A stretch of DNA of 64,000 nucleotides, taken from assembly GCF_030817215.1 (NCBI RefSeq), contig NZ_JAUSZA010000001.1, positions 5,120,501 to 5,184,500 of the forward strand, read 5' to 3'. Made by a program: the position numbers and the translations under genes. The stretch is from Paenibacillus sp. V4I3 (lineage in GTDB: Bacteria; Bacillota; Bacilli; Paenibacillales; NBRC-103111). This document shows, piece after piece, positions 1 to 8,679 of the stretch (within the stretch, counting starts at the first letter, position 1; every line of letters begins with the position of its first letter). Under the pieces are notes generated by a model. That model searched no databases. It worked only from the letters and a program-made list of their open reading frames with translations, and was not told where the DNA came from.

Positions 1-66
1 AGTTCAGTTTAGCGTTATTAAGCAAAATGAACAGTCTTTCAGGTGAAGGGAGATGTGAGCCTGATC

Positions 67-783
67 ATGAAAAAGAAGTTGGTACTTGTAATAACTCTGG
101 CTTTATGCGTAGGGACTTTGGGTTGGGAGAAGTACTCAGCCTTTGCCATGTCAACCGAGACGAACACGCCGAAAGAAAACACTATTACCTTGTTTGAAAA
201 CACAACCCTACTCAGCGATAACGGGACTACGATCGGGATACTGGCTCCCCAAAAGGTTACAATACTTAATACAAGCCAAAGAAGAGTAGGGCATGGGGAA
301 GGGTATTTAGTGCCTATCTACCAGATCTCTACTTGGGTCGGCAAGGCGTGGATTATGCCATTCAATGCAGCGCTTGGAGAGCAAGTTCCGTCCCAAGCGA
401 ATCTTGAATTATTCGGTGTTGAGCCGATATACTTCGATCCGGGCCTTACTAAGCCGACTTGGATTCAATTAGCCCCACAAACCGTCAAAATCAAGTCGAA
501 ATGGGGAGACCGTTATCTGATCGAAATGCAGAACGGCGATAGGTGGATCGCTCCACGCTACGAATCGTTGTACGGTATGGAGGAGGTAAGGCGTGAGGTT
601 CAACTCCAAAGTGAGACAAAGTTGCTTCGTTCCCCCTCTGGCTTGGAAACAGGTGCAGCGTTGAGCCCCAAAAAAGTAAAAGTGAATGAGGTGTGGCGCG
701 ATTGGTGCCGCACCGAATCGTGGCTCGGGCCAGTCTGGTTCAAACTTCCTGAGATGGATACAGCTGTCGGGCAGTCAAAATAA
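67..783 (+). CDS. Secreted hypothetical protein with SH3-like repeats
   Basis: The protein begins with a clear signal peptide: a lysine-rich n-region (MKKKLVLV), a hydrophobic core, and a likely cut near SAFA-MS. I chose the ATG directly before MKKK; a GTG eight codons upstream is also open. The rest looks like two or three copies of a small beta module (segments with TKLLRSPSG, NTTLLSDNG and PIYFDPGLT), the pattern of cell-wall SH3-like domains that follow Paenibacillus signal peptides. There is no catalytic motif. It probably acts outside the cell, at the envelope. It is a single-gene unit followed by the dispersed repeat. Gene reality is likely; function is unknown. Confidence 0.7.
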   Translation: MKKKLVLVITLALCVGTLGWEKYSAFAMSTETNTPKENTITLFENTTLLSDNGTTIGILAPQKVTILNTSQRRVGHGEGYLVPIYQISTWVGKAWIMPFNAALGEQVPSQANLELFGVEPIYFDPGLTKPTWIQLAPQTVKIKSKWGDRYLIEMQNGDRWIAPRYESLYGMEEVRREVQLQSETKLLRSPSGLETGAALSPKKVKVNEVWRDWCRTESWLGPVWFKLPEMDTAVGQSK

Positions 784-819
784 CGAACGAGTTTTTGAAT
801 GGATAATTTTTGACCTCTA

Positions 820-900
820 AGATAACGAGGAAAAATAGTGAAGGATCTTACCTCGCGGTAGCTCCTCTTTTTGTTCATTCAAGTAACGGGTAGTTTTGCA
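820..900 (+). repeat. Dispersed cassette-type repeat, copy 1
   Basis: It has a left box (AACGAGGAAAAATAGTGAA), a central stem of GAGGTA/TACCTC type, then the right box TTGTTCATTCAAGTAACGGG. A truncated right box of the same family opens the window (bases 1-14). Confidence 0.75.
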
Positions 901-1037
901 CAACGGTTTGAACCCCAGATGGGCTGTACATATTGTTGATTTTGCTTTCGGTTGCTATAGGTTCAACGATAATCACGTAAGCGGACGAATACGGCATATG
1001 ATGGGTATAAACCTACTTAAAGAGGAGTTGCGTTTCC

Positions 1038-1841
1038 ATGCCGATTTCATCAGGGACCCACTTGTTGTATACTGTTCATCTGGGTGACACCTTGTATACG
1101 ATTGCTGAACAATTGGGCACCAACGTACCGTCGCTAGTGCAGATTAATGCGTTATATCCATCTGTTACAGACCCCGACCGAATCTTTCCAGGTCAAGTAC
1201 TGGTAGCGAGATTGCCAGGTATGGCGGAGCAAAGCTCTGTTTTATATCAGGTTCAGCAGGGAGATACATTATTTAGGATCGCTGAACGTTTCTCTGTAAG
1301 CGTTGATATGTTGGCCGGACTCAACCAAATACAACATCCGGACATTCTCCGAGTGGCTCAGCTGTTGTTTATTGCCGCCTTCGTATACGTAGTAGAGCAG
1401 GGAGACTCTCTGTACAGGATCTCCCGCCGTTTCGGAACATCGATGAGCGAATTGATTCGAGCCAACCGAAACCGCCAGGGTTTATCACCTGATGTCATTT
1501 ATCCCGGTTTCCGTTTGGTCGTCCCGCTTCCGTCCTCGACGAATATCGTAGTGTTAGAGCCTTTGCCCGGAACGAGGATTGCTCCCGGACAGCATTTGAC
1601 GGGTAGCGCCCGAGCGTTCGAAGCGACGATAAATTACCAAATTCGCGACGCGATGGGGCGTTTCATTACGGAAGAACGAGCTGTAACGGCCGCACAAGGC
1701 GCTCCAGCCTTTGGATTATTCGACGTACAGCTCCAGTTTGATCAATCTCCCACTACACAAAACGGTACATTGATGGTGTACATACGCAGCGCCCGCGACG
1801 GCAGCATTCAAGATTTGGTGGAGGTTCCCGTCACTTTTTAA
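1038..1841 (+). CDS. LysM-repeat protein with Gmad2 domain
   Basis: There are three LysM modules at about residues 9-57, 70-113 and 117-164, each with the YTVHLGDTLYTIAEQLG, YQVQQGDTLFRIAERF or YVVEQGDSLYRISRRFG signature. A C-terminal domain (about 171-266) matches the Gmad2 immunoglobulin-like fold of sporulation and germination proteins (VLEPLPGTRIAPG...VEVPVTF). LysM domains bind peptidoglycan, so the protein is probably attached to wall, cortex or coat. There is no signal peptide, which suits a spore coat or mother-cell protein. The start is set by AGAGGAG about 11 bases upstream. A strong terminator hairpin follows directly. The family call is firm; the spore role is inferred from Gmad2. 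Confidence 0.88.
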   Translation: MPISSGTHLLYTVHLGDTLYTIAEQLGTNVPSLVQINALYPSVTDPDRIFPGQVLVARLPGMAEQSSVLYQVQQGDTLFRIAERFSVSVDMLAGLNQIQHPDILRVAQLLFIAAFVYVVEQGDSLYRISRRFGTSMSELIRANRNRQGLSPDVIYPGFRLVVPLPSSTNIVVLEPLPGTRIAPGQHLTGSARAFEATINYQIRDAMGRFITEERAVTAAQGAPAFGLFDVQLQFDQSPTTQNGTLMVYIRSARDGSIQDLVEVPVTF

Positions 1842-1856
1842 TATATCAAAAAACTA

Positions 1857-1906
1857 CGCGGCTGCCGGCATGAATCGGCAGCCGCGTTGAGGTAACTGAC
1901 AGCATA
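1857..1906 (+). terminator. Terminator hairpin and right box of dispersed repeat, copy 2
   Basis: There is a perfect 11-bp stem (CGCGGCTGCCG / CGGCAGCCGCG) with an 8-base loop, then GAGGTAACTGACAGCATAG, the degenerate right box of the dispersed repeat. It lies just after the LysM gene and probably ends its transcript. Confidence 0.7.
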
Positions 1907-1932
1907 GTGAAATAGAGTGAATAAATTTTATT

Positions 1933-2056
1933 TAGGAATTAAATAAACAAAGTGGTACATACTTACCAATTTTAAGCGGTGCTTTGTTACTTATTCTCGC
2001 TATAATCGTTTTTACTATTACCTTTTATTTTTGGATTAAGAATACATCAAAATAAA
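1933..2056 (+). other. Gap with a possible remnant membrane peptide
   Basis: The space before the serine hydrolase holds an open frame of about 40 codons. It encodes a strongly hydrophobic run (LLLILAIIVFTITFYFW) and ends NTSK-stop, but it has no start codon and no ribosome binding site. It is more likely the tail of a lost membrane protein than a gene. Confidence 0.3.
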
Positions 2057-2119
2057 GTTAGTATGTTTATGGAAGACACCGGAAGATCTTAGGGCGTCTA
2101 TTGGGTGCACGAAAATGTA

Positions 2120-3067
2120 TTATAGCTGCTGCTGTAGTAAAGGTGCGATTAATTGGCGGAACACATCTGCAGGGTACTGTTCTTTTTTTCGTTTATCATT
2201 GGTTAGAACAACAACGGTCTTAAGACTAGGGACTATATGAATATATTGTCCTCCATATCCACGGGCGTAATAGTACTCCACAGAATGCGAGGACGAATCG
2301 TTTGGATCAACAGGGTATGAATCAGTCCACCAATGCCAGCCATAGTAGCCATGGCGAGGAGCTTCCACGAGTATTGCGGATTGTACCGAACGTGCGACCA
2401 GTTCCTGTGAAATGAGCTGTTTGTTATCCCATTTTCCTTGCTGTAAATATAGCTGCCCGAACTTCAGCATATCTGAGGGGCGAAGCCAAAGTCCAAATCC
2501 ACCTGTATGAATGCCTTGAGGGTCAATTTCCCACTTATAGGATTCAATTTCAAGAAGCCCAAACAAATATAACTCAGCAAAGCGGGCAGTTGTCATACCC
2601 GTTGCTTGTACCAAGATGGCAGACAATAATTGTGAAACCCCTGAATTGTATTCCATTCTAGCTCCAGGAGAATCCGATAAGGGCTGTTCCAAAACAAAAT
2701 TCACCCAATTGGGTGATCTAGTCATACGCGGGAAGGAATTCTGTCCACCAAACTCTGTCCAGTCAAATCCGGCAGACATCGTCAACAGATGCTGCAGTGT
2801 AATTTCCTGCTTGCGGGAATCACGGTACAAAGCAAGCTGTGGGAAAAATACGGATATGGGTGTCATTAGTGGCGGCAGCAATCCCTTATCAATTGCGATA
2901 CAAATCAGCGAAGCTAGGACACTTTTGGTGCAGGAGTTGATCCTTGCTATTGCTGTTGCCGTTTGAGGATCTCTATAGTGTTTAAAGGCAAGCTGGCCTT
3001 GCTGAATTATTAAACAGCTTCTCAAATCCAGTGGTGCAATAGCAGTAAATAATGATGACAAATTCAT
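2120..3067 (-). CDS. Serine hydrolase, class C beta-lactamase-like
   Basis: Family marks are the SxxK motif (SCTKS, nucleophile Ser45 and Lys48 in this start), a Tyr motif (EYNSG), and an HTGG segment in the place of the third KTG-like motif. Length (about 315 aa) fits stand-alone esterase/beta-lactamase-related hydrolases. There is no signal peptide, so it is probably cytoplasmic. I chose the ATG 12 codons inside the longest frame because AAAGGAAGG sits about 6 bases before it. The substrate cannot be told; such proteins are mostly esterases or D-peptidases and are not evidence of beta-lactam resistance. It runs against the direction of most neighbours. Confidence 0.85.
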   Translation of the reverse strand: MNLSSLFTAIAPLDLRSCLIIQQGQLAFKHYRDPQTATAIARINSCTKSVLASLICIAIDKGLLPPLMTPISVFFPQLALYRDSRKQEITLQHLLTMSAGFDWTEFGGQNSFPRMTRSPNWVNFVLEQPLSDSPGARMEYNSGVSQLLSAILVQATGMTTARFAELYLFGLLEIESYKWEIDPQGIHTGGFGLWLRPSDMLKFGQLYLQQGKWDNKQLISQELVARSVQSAILVEAPRHGYYGWHWWTDSYPVDPNDSSSHSVEYYYARGYGGQYIHIVPSLKTVVVLTNDKRKKEQYPADVFRQLIAPLLQQQL

Positions 3068-3220
3068 AATAGCCTTCCTTTTACTGTCATAGATGTAATC
3101 CATTCAGATTCACCATGTATCATACCATTTGCGATATCTGTATGAAAAAACGGCGGAAAGCGTAAACATGCACCGATGGTCAATAAATGAGATTCATATA
3201 AAACACTGAAGGATAAAGTA

Positions 3221-3310
3221 ATGCGCGTCGCGTTGCCAGGTTGTATAGCATGTTTTCTTGCAGCTATCCCGATTATACTCCTTTGGGGATATCTTAAATA
3301 TTTTAAGTAA
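3221..3310 (+). CDS. Possible 29-aa single-span membrane peptide
   Basis: The short frame begins ATG CGC with GAAGG eight bases upstream. It encodes one hydrophobic helix (CIACFLAAIPIILLWGYL) ending KYFK. It lies divergently upstream of the serine hydrolase and just before a dispersed repeat, so it would be the gene of that unit. Only the ribosome site and hydrophobicity support it. Confidence 0.4.
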   Translation: MRVALPGCIACFLAAIPIILLWGYLKYFK

Positions 3311-3318
3311 AAGATCGA

Positions 3319-3406
3319 TTGAGCTAACGGAAACTTTAGTTAAATACCGACAACAACGAGGCAGCCAACATAAAAGGGCTGCCTTTTCCCCGAGGGACGG
3401 GCAGTA
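3319..3406 (+). repeat. Dispersed repeat, copy 3
   Basis: Left box TTGAGCTAACGGAAACTTTAG, stem GGCAGCC...GGGCTGCC followed by TTTT, then right box GAGGGACGGGCAG. It also serves as a terminator-like hairpin. Confidence 0.75.
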
Positions 3407-3421
3407 GAACGTTGTAGGAGT

Positions 3422-3715
3422 TTGTGTTCCATCGACGGACTAGCATTAGCTTTAGGAATTGAGCTTGATAGACTCAATATTAGCATCCTTTCTGTTGAAG
3501 GGGTTGGGTTTCATAAATACATCGAGCTATTTGATAATTTGGGTATTCCTTGGGTAATTAGAACTGACAATGATTATCAATTAGTTTCAGCAAAAATACA
3601 AGGGAATTATTATCGGCTATCTGGTATGCAACGTACAGCCATCGTGATAGGTACTAAGGGCAAAGAATCATGGTTATATTCGTTATATTCTGGATTTGAC
3701 AATTATATTTGCACA
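3422..3715 (+). pseudogene. OLD-family nuclease fragment (TOPRIM region)
   Basis: The frame carries the TOPRIM part of an overcoming-lysogenization-defect (OLD) nuclease: LNISILSVEGVGFHKYIE, then IPWVIRTDNDY with the acidic DND pair. The N-terminal ABC-ATPase half is missing and the coding sequence runs into the GACAAGAA-type site array, so this is a remnant. OLD nucleases of this kind serve in phage defence (Gabija GajA and relatives). It is not a copy of the intact-looking GajA-like gene further right, whose TOPRIM sequence differs. Confidence 0.7.
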
Positions 3716-3720
3716 TTTTC

Positions 3721-3905
3721 GAGGGATTTTCTTGTCGCGCTTTTGGTAATAATTGCACGCATTTGAGGTATCTTCGTCGTGGAAATTTACGATTTTGATG
3801 ATTGTAGGGATTTTCTTGTCGCTAATGAGGGTATTTTCTTGTCGTTGGACTATTTTGATGTTTGTGGGGATTTTCTTGTCGTAATGGGGGGACTTTCTTG
3901 TCGTT
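3721..3905 (-). repeat. Array of five GACAAGAAAATCCC-type sites
   Basis: Five near-identical short sites (minus-strand GACAAGAAAATCCC, one variant GACAAGAAAGTCCC) start at about 3723, 3808, 3829, 3869 and 3891. All point the same way, with irregular spacing. Tn7-like transposon ends are built from repeated transposase sites with a GACAA core (Tn7 itself: GACAAAATAGTTGGGAACT). The array abuts the broken OLD gene. Assignment as a transposon end is inference; no transposase gene is nearby. Confidence 0.5.
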
Positions 3906-3923
3906 AGACTCATGATTAATTAC

Positions 3924-3941
3924 TTTTAGTAAGTGCCACAT
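3924..3941 (+). promoter_or_regulatory. HxlR-operator-like site downstream of isochorismatase
   Basis: TTTTAGTAAGTGCCACAT shares its first eleven bases with the two sites in the divergent isochorismatase/hxlR promoter region. Its role here, beyond the 3' end of the gene, is unclear. Confidence 0.35.
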
Positions 3942-4027
3942 ATTGATTATAAAAAATGTTACTATTGTCTTAGATAAAGGAGGAGTTTAGGACCCCTCCT
4001 TATTGAATTGAAGAACTTATTAAAAAC

Positions 4028-4798
4028 TTATTTAGTCACTGCTTTCTGACCTGCTCCATACGCTTCTTGATAGCTCTCAATAAGCAAACCATAGTTAGGA
4101 ACCCGCTCTGCATAAATAGCAGCGAACTTGCCCGCATCCGAACGATTCCATGTTCTCTGTACTTCAGCTACTAAAGAAACAGTATCAACGGGAACCGCCC
4201 CGGCTTGTACGATTCGAGTTAATGTAATATCCGATGACATCTTACTGTATGTTCCGGATGCGTCTATGACACTATATACTTTATAGCCGGCTTTCAGTGC
4301 GCTTAATGTAGGAAAAGTCATACAAACACTGGACCATGTACCCGCGATGATGAGTGTTTTCTTACCGGTAGCTTCTACTGCCTTTACAAAGTCAGGATCG
4401 TCCCATGCATTGATTTCTCCGTGACGCGGTACAAATGTTGCATTAGGTAGATCTTTGACTTCAGGAATTAGAGGCCCATTCGGACCATCCGGAACAGAAG
4501 CGGTTGTGATTACAGGGATGTTTGCCAGTTCAGCCATTTTGGCAAGAGCTCTAACGTTTCCTCGAACTGTAGGAACATCAAGATCCTTGACGGTTTGCAA
4601 CAAGCCGCTTTGAGGATCTACAAGAAGCAAAGCTGTATCATTTGGATCAATGAGTGCTAATTGCTGTTGATTTTGTGTGTTCGCTTTATTATCATTTGAC
4701 TTTGCATTGACTGTCGACACTGCGCTAGATCCGAGAACAATACCAACTCCGATAGTTAAAACAAGAGCTGTCGCCATCAATTTTTTCATGTGGTTCAT
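4028..4798 (-). CDS. Exported isochorismatase-family hydrolase
   Basis: The mature part matches the cysteine-hydrolase fold: catalytic Asp in LLLVDPQSG near residue 55 and the nucleophile Cys in AGTWSSVCMTFP, as in YcaC-like hydrolases. An N-terminal signal peptide (MKKLMATALVLTIGVGIVLG, cut near VNA-KS) is unusual for the family and suggests export. AAGGAGAGG sits six bases before the ATG. It is divergent from an HxlR regulator with shared operator-like sites, so it is probably induced by a reactive or electrophilic compound sensed by that regulator. Substrate unknown. Confidence 0.85.
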   Translation of the reverse strand: MNHMKKLMATALVLTIGVGIVLGSSAVSTVNAKSNDNKANTQNQQQLALIDPNDTALLLVDPQSGLLQTVKDLDVPTVRGNVRALAKMAELANIPVITTASVPDGPNGPLIPEVKDLPNATFVPRHGEINAWDDPDFVKAVEATGKKTLIIAGTWSSVCMTFPTLSALKAGYKVYSVIDASGTYSKMSSDITLTRIVQAGAVPVDTVSLVAEVQRTWNRSDAGKFAAIYAERVPNYGLLIESYQEAYGAGQKAVTK

Positions 4799-4951
4799 AA
4801 ATAACCTCTCCTTAAGTTGTAATTTATAAGTTCTAATAAATGACTACTAAAAAGATAAAAACTTCGGAACTTACCGCACTTATGAAATTGAAACTATATA
4901 GAATTCACTTGCCTCATTAAATTATCATCATGGTCACCTCTTGTTGATTAT

Positions 4952-5069
4952 TTTTAGTAAGTGGCTATATTTAAATTATATACTTTATCTCGTTTCTGTA
5001 AAGAGCGCACATTAATGTGCCATAGTAATCAAAATGTTACTGTAGGATGGATTTTAGTAAGTTACTATA
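4952..5069. promoter_or_regulatory. Divergent promoter region with two HxlR operator candidates
   Basis: TTTTAGTAAGTGGCTATAT (from 4952) and TTTTAGTAAGTTACTATA (from 5052) share the core TTTTAGTAAGT. The second holds the palindrome TAGTAAGTTACTA. HxlR/YodB-type repressors bind such sites, so the regulator probably controls itself and the isochorismatase gene. Confidence 0.6.
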
Positions 5070-5117
5070 ATATAATAAGTTTATTGTATAACAAGTTAAT
5101 ATGGGAGGTTTAACGGT

Positions 5118-5477
5118 ATGCAAGTTAATCCGATAGATTGCAAAATGTCCGTTGCCTTGGATATGATCGTAGGTAAATGGAAGCCAATTATTATTCAGCA
5201 TCTTATTCATAGAGAAACACTCCGGTTTAATGAAATTAAAAATTTGATACCTGATATTTCCCACAGGATTCTTACGTTGCAATTACGCGAATTAGAAGAG
5301 CAAGACATCATTCAACGAGTGATCTATCCTCAAGTTCCACCAAAAGTAGAATATTCACTTACAGCGCACGGTAAAAAACTGGAGGCGTTAATGGATAGCT
5401 TACATTATTGGGGGCTTTCTCATTTAAAGCACATGGAAGAAAAAGAGAAGAACGATATAATAGGTAACCAAGCATAA
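5118..5477 (+). CDS. HxlR-family transcriptional regulator
   Basis: The 119-aa winged-helix protein has the HxlR pattern: a conserved N-terminal Cys (DCKMSVALDMI), GKWKPIIIQHL, recognition segment ISHRILTLQLRELEE, and YSLTAHGKKLEALM. A Cys at residue 8 is the redox or electrophile sensor in YodB/HypR-type members. GGGAGG precedes the ATG by about 8 bases. It is divergent from the isochorismatase gene, which is its probable target. Family call is firm. Confidence 0.9.
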   Translation: MQVNPIDCKMSVALDMIVGKWKPIIIQHLIHRETLRFNEIKNLIPDISHRILTLQLRELEEQDIIQRVIYPQVPPKVEYSLTAHGKKLEALMDSLHYWGLSHLKHMEEKEKNDIIGNQA

Positions 5478-5689
5478 TTAGAAATGAAAGAAAAAGGCAA
5501 TGAAAAGCTGCTGAATTCATAAATATATTATTTGGTTTAGCAGCATTATCAATCTTCCCGAACTCGGTAGATTGACACTGTATTGGAACAAGAAATATAA
5601 ACGAAAACATCTGCATCCTAGGAAAGTAGCAGAGGTTCTCGGACGTATAGGACTGAAACGAGTTAGTACTTGGAGGAGCTATATGCTCA

Positions 5690-5732
5690 AGTTAAAGAAC
5701 ATCGGAAAGACGTATGCGGGAATACCGCTCGT
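5690..5732 (+). ncRNA. Group II intron 3' part (domain V), left piece
   Basis: If the IS1182 element and one TCGT copy are removed, the flanks join to GACGTATGCGGGAATACCGC + TCGTACGGTTTGATG. This resembles a bacterial group II intron domain V (GCCGTATGCGG-loop-CCGC-ACGTACGG), followed by a hairpin like domain VI (GGGACTGGGGAACCAGCCCT, at 7349-7370). The upstream 200 bases after hxlR hold only a 60-codon open frame that I do not recognise. Confidence 0.45.
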
Positions 5733-7332
5733 CAGACTGTCTAACAATTATTAATAAATCTTTGTTGTTGGCATGGAAATGAATGGTCTTTGTCGAATCT
5801 CTATATAAAAGGAGATGAGCGTTTATACCTTTTATCAAAGGTGAAGATAGAAATCAAATTCATTTACTTCCAAATACATTGGATGACTTTGTCGAAGAAG
5901 AAAGTCCTGTACGAGTCATCGACGCTTACGTCGATTGTTTGGCTCTAGAAGAATTGGGGTTTCAGGTGTTTTCGGGAGCCAGAGCGGGCCAAAAACCTTA
6001 TCGTCGGGAAGATCTTCTGAAGCTCTATCTTTACTGTTATATGAATGGTATTCGTTCTTCTCGTAAAATGGAAACCGAAACGAAAAGAAATATTGAACTG
6101 ATGTGGTTAATTAGCAAGCTCCAGCCAGACCACGGCACTTTATCTGCTTTCATGAGGAATAACCAAGCAGCCATAAAAAAGCTGTTTAGAGAGTTCACAT
6201 TAATGTTAAAAGGTTTCGGATTGATTGATGGTCAACTTGTCGCGATTGACGGCACAAAAATAAAGGCAAATTGCTCTAAAAAACAACACTTTAATGCCAA
6301 TATTGTCAGTAAGAAACTAGAGCATATCGATGAAAAAATAGATGCATATTTGCGTGACTTTTTAACGGAGGATAATCGCCAAAAAAAGCAGGAAATCACT
6401 GAAAAGTTAGAGGTCTATCAGAAGAGAATGCATGAGTTGCAGATAATTAAAGAAGAACTTAAGGAAACAGGTGAAAACCAGCTTTGTGTTACCGACCCGG
6501 ATGCCAAATCAATGAAAAACAACGGAAAGCATGAAGTTTGTTTCAATGTTCAAACTGCAGTGGACAGCAAATATAGACTAATCGTGGACTGCGATACGGT
6601 CAATGATGTCAACGACCAAGGGCAGTTGTCTAATATGGCGCATAAAACAAAGCAGGTTTTTCGTGATCAAAAAACTACAATTGTCGCCGATACAGGCTAT
6701 TATAATTACCTTGAAATCATCGACGTTGTCGACGAAAGCACAGAACTCTTAATTAAGCCGCAAAAGGGAAAGCAAAACAAAGTGGCAAGTGGATTTGATA
6801 AAGCGAACTTTAAATATGATTCCATAAACGATAGATATATTTGCCCGTTGGGTTATGAATTACCTTTCAAATGGAATGGAAAACAAGATGGGAAAGAGTA
6901 TAGGCGTTACACTTGCGAAGCCTTCGATTTTTGCGGACATAAAGAGTCCTGTACTTCTGCCAAAGGCGGAAGGGCGGTAACCAGGCTTAGTGACGAAGAA
7001 GTGATCGAACAGATTACCGAAAATACGCATAGACAAAGTAATATTTAAGCAAAGAGGGCAAATTGTTGAGCACCCTTTCGGGACGATAAAACGTCACTGG
7101 GGCTATACATACTTTTTAACACGAGGGTTGGCATCAGTAGGTACTGAGACCAATTTGATTTGTCTTGCCTATAATTTAAAGAGAATGATCAAAATAATAG
7201 GCGTGAAGGAGCTCATACGTCTCTTAAGAGACCGTGCTCCTTTGATATTAAATATGTATAACGTTTATTTGAGCAAAATAGCATGAATCCACGTTTTAAA
7301 GAGTACTTAGCAATCAGTTGTTAGACAGTCTG
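5733..7332 (+). mobile_element. IS1182-family insertion sequence
   Basis: The ends are inverted repeats CAGACTGTCTAACAA (left) and TTGTTAGACAGTCTG (right), 15 of 15 matching, flanked by the direct duplication TCGT (5729-5732 and 7333-7336). Total length is 1600 bases with one transposase frame. Boundaries are read directly from the sequence. Confidence 0.88.
5825..7286 (+). pseudogene. IS1182 transposase, two lesions
   Basis: The DDE transposase is recognisable from PFIKGEDRNQ, EEESPVRVIDAYVD, catalytic Asp in VAIDGTKIKANCSK, VADTGYYN and KHEVCFNVQTAVDS. Two defects are visible. Where family members start with ATG-CCT-TTT, this copy has ATA at the right distance from GGAG, so the only usable start is an internal TTG. 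Near the C-terminus a one-base shift inside ENTHR ends the protein early; the true tail (FGTIKRHWGY, LASVGTETNL) continues in the next frame. The element is probably immobile by itself. Confidence 0.8.
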
Positions 7333-7336
7333 TCGT

Positions 7337-7375
7337 ACGGTTTGATGAAGGGACTGGGGAACCAGCCCTCCACTC
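7337..7375 (+). ncRNA. Group II intron domain V/VI, right piece
   Basis: This is the continuation of the intron 3' end after the IS: ACGGTTTGATGAAGGG, then a stem-loop GACTGG-GGAA-CCAGCC and CTCCACTCTAC, typical of domain VI and the 3' splice site. The bases to 7480 hold nothing I recognise. Confidence 0.45.
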
Positions 7376-7486
7376 TACAATACCCTAGGACAAGGTTGCT
7401 GGTATGATCGGAAGCCTCGTTACGCGATTGGGCAGAAGAGCGGAATAAATCAAATTTATTTAAACTCGGCCTTAAATCAGTTGATT

Positions 7487-7804
7487 TATTACCCTTATAC
7501 AGGAATAATGGCGAGTGGGAAATCAACGGTGGCACAGTTGCTTTCCGAACGGTTCGAGAAATCGGTTCATTAGCGGGGAGAAGCCGCCCTTTTTATGTTT
7601 TGTACAAACTCCTCAGTTGTCACACTAAGGGAGTCTGCCCGTATTAAAAAAGGATATGGGGTTTGGACCGTTGAAGGATTGGATAGTCTCTTGCGAAATG
7701 AAACACCTCGAGTCGGAATGTGGTTGGACTCATCTGAATTGACCCCAGAAGAAACTGTTAATGAAATTATAACGAGATTGCAAGATGAGGCACTCCTAAG
7801 TTAA
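7487..7804 (+). pseudogene. P-loop kinase/AAA ATPase with internal deletion
   Basis: The N-terminal piece has a Walker A loop (GIMASGKSTVAQLL), then an in-frame TAG and loss of the middle. The C-terminal piece, in the same frame, matches the end of these small phosphotransferase-like ATPases (RIKKGYGVW, LRNETPRVGMWLDSS, LTPEETVNEII). About 80 internal residues are missing, including the switch and lid regions. Not functional. Confidence 0.7.
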
Positions 7805-7925
7805 GAGATTGAACTACCCTGAAAATCACACATAGCAGAGAACTAAAAATGGCAATACGAAACAAAGCGCAGCTATGACGTTTTTTTCAAAAGGCTGCGT
7901 CTCATATTTTAATATGAGCGATGTA

Positions 7926-8679
7926 TTATGAGGCGTCGGGAGCAGCGATTGTTACTGTAAAGCCAAGACTCTCTAGCTTACGAACGGATTGTTTGACGAT
8001 GACATCTTGCTGTCGTTTTTCAAAATAATCAGCACCTAAATCTCGGTAATCTTCGTTGCGAGTTGAGGAAACAACCGAAGATTCAGCAATGCACCTTTGC
8101 AAGTTAAGATTTTAAAGACTTGTCTAAGTTCAGGAAACACAATGTCGACCCAACGGTGAATTTGATTCACTGCACTTACAAGCCGCTTCACAATGGTCTC
8201 ACGGTTATCCATAAGGACTCGCAGCACTTCGTATTCTGCGGAATGGAAGCGACTGAGGAATAGTAGCCGTTTTTCACCATGTCTGCAATGACAAGGGCAT
8301 CCTTTTTGTCACTTTTAGATCGTGTATTGTCACGGTTTTCTTTATTCTTTTTGACTAGGTGCGGATTTACGAGAACGGCTTCAATCTCGGTGTCTTTAAG
8401 CCAATGCGCAAGGTTAAGCCAGTAATGACCTGTTGGCTCCATGCCCACGATTATTTTGGTTAGCTTGAACGAAACAAGCAAGTCTTTGATCCAGCGATCA
8501 AGAGATCGGAAGCCAACTTCATCATTACTAAATTCCAATGGATTACCTAAAGCAATTCCGCGAAAATTAACAGCTCTAGCAACGTGGTTTTCTTGAGCGA
8601 TATCTACACCGACAACAAGGTGATTAACGGTAATGTTTTCAATGAGTTGATTTTGCTTATCTTGTGCTTTAAACTTCAT
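7926..8679 (-). pseudogene. IS110-family transposase, broken
   Basis: The N-terminal RuvC-like DEDD domain is clear: VGVDIAQENHVARA, IVGMEPTGHYW, SKSDKKDALVIADM. After about 150 residues the frame shifts; the next piece (LRVLMDNRETIVKRL, NQIHRWVDIVFPEL) continues the family sequence, and a third open piece near the 3' end reads GADYFEKRQQD. The C-terminal Tnp20 domain with its catalytic Ser is not intact. The ATG follows AGGAGG. Confidence 0.75.

Noticed and set aside
600..878. Minus-strand 92-codon frame beginning MNKKRSYREV
   Set aside because: It translates the dispersed repeat and the antisense of the secreted-protein gene; the same start (MNKKRSCQEA) appears from another repeat copy at 14.1 kb.
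2120..3067. Beta-lactam resistance gene
   Set aside because: Motifs fit the broad serine-hydrolase family; no signal peptide and the third motif is HTGG, so resistance cannot be claimed.
3721..3905. Possible CRISPR array
   Set aside because: Units are only about 14 bases and spacing is irregular (about 20 to 85 bases); no cas genes.
3683..3913. Minus-strand 76-codon frame with repeated DKKIPT words
   Set aside because: It is a translation of the GACAAGAAAATCCC site array, with no ribosome site; the repetition comes from the DNA sites.
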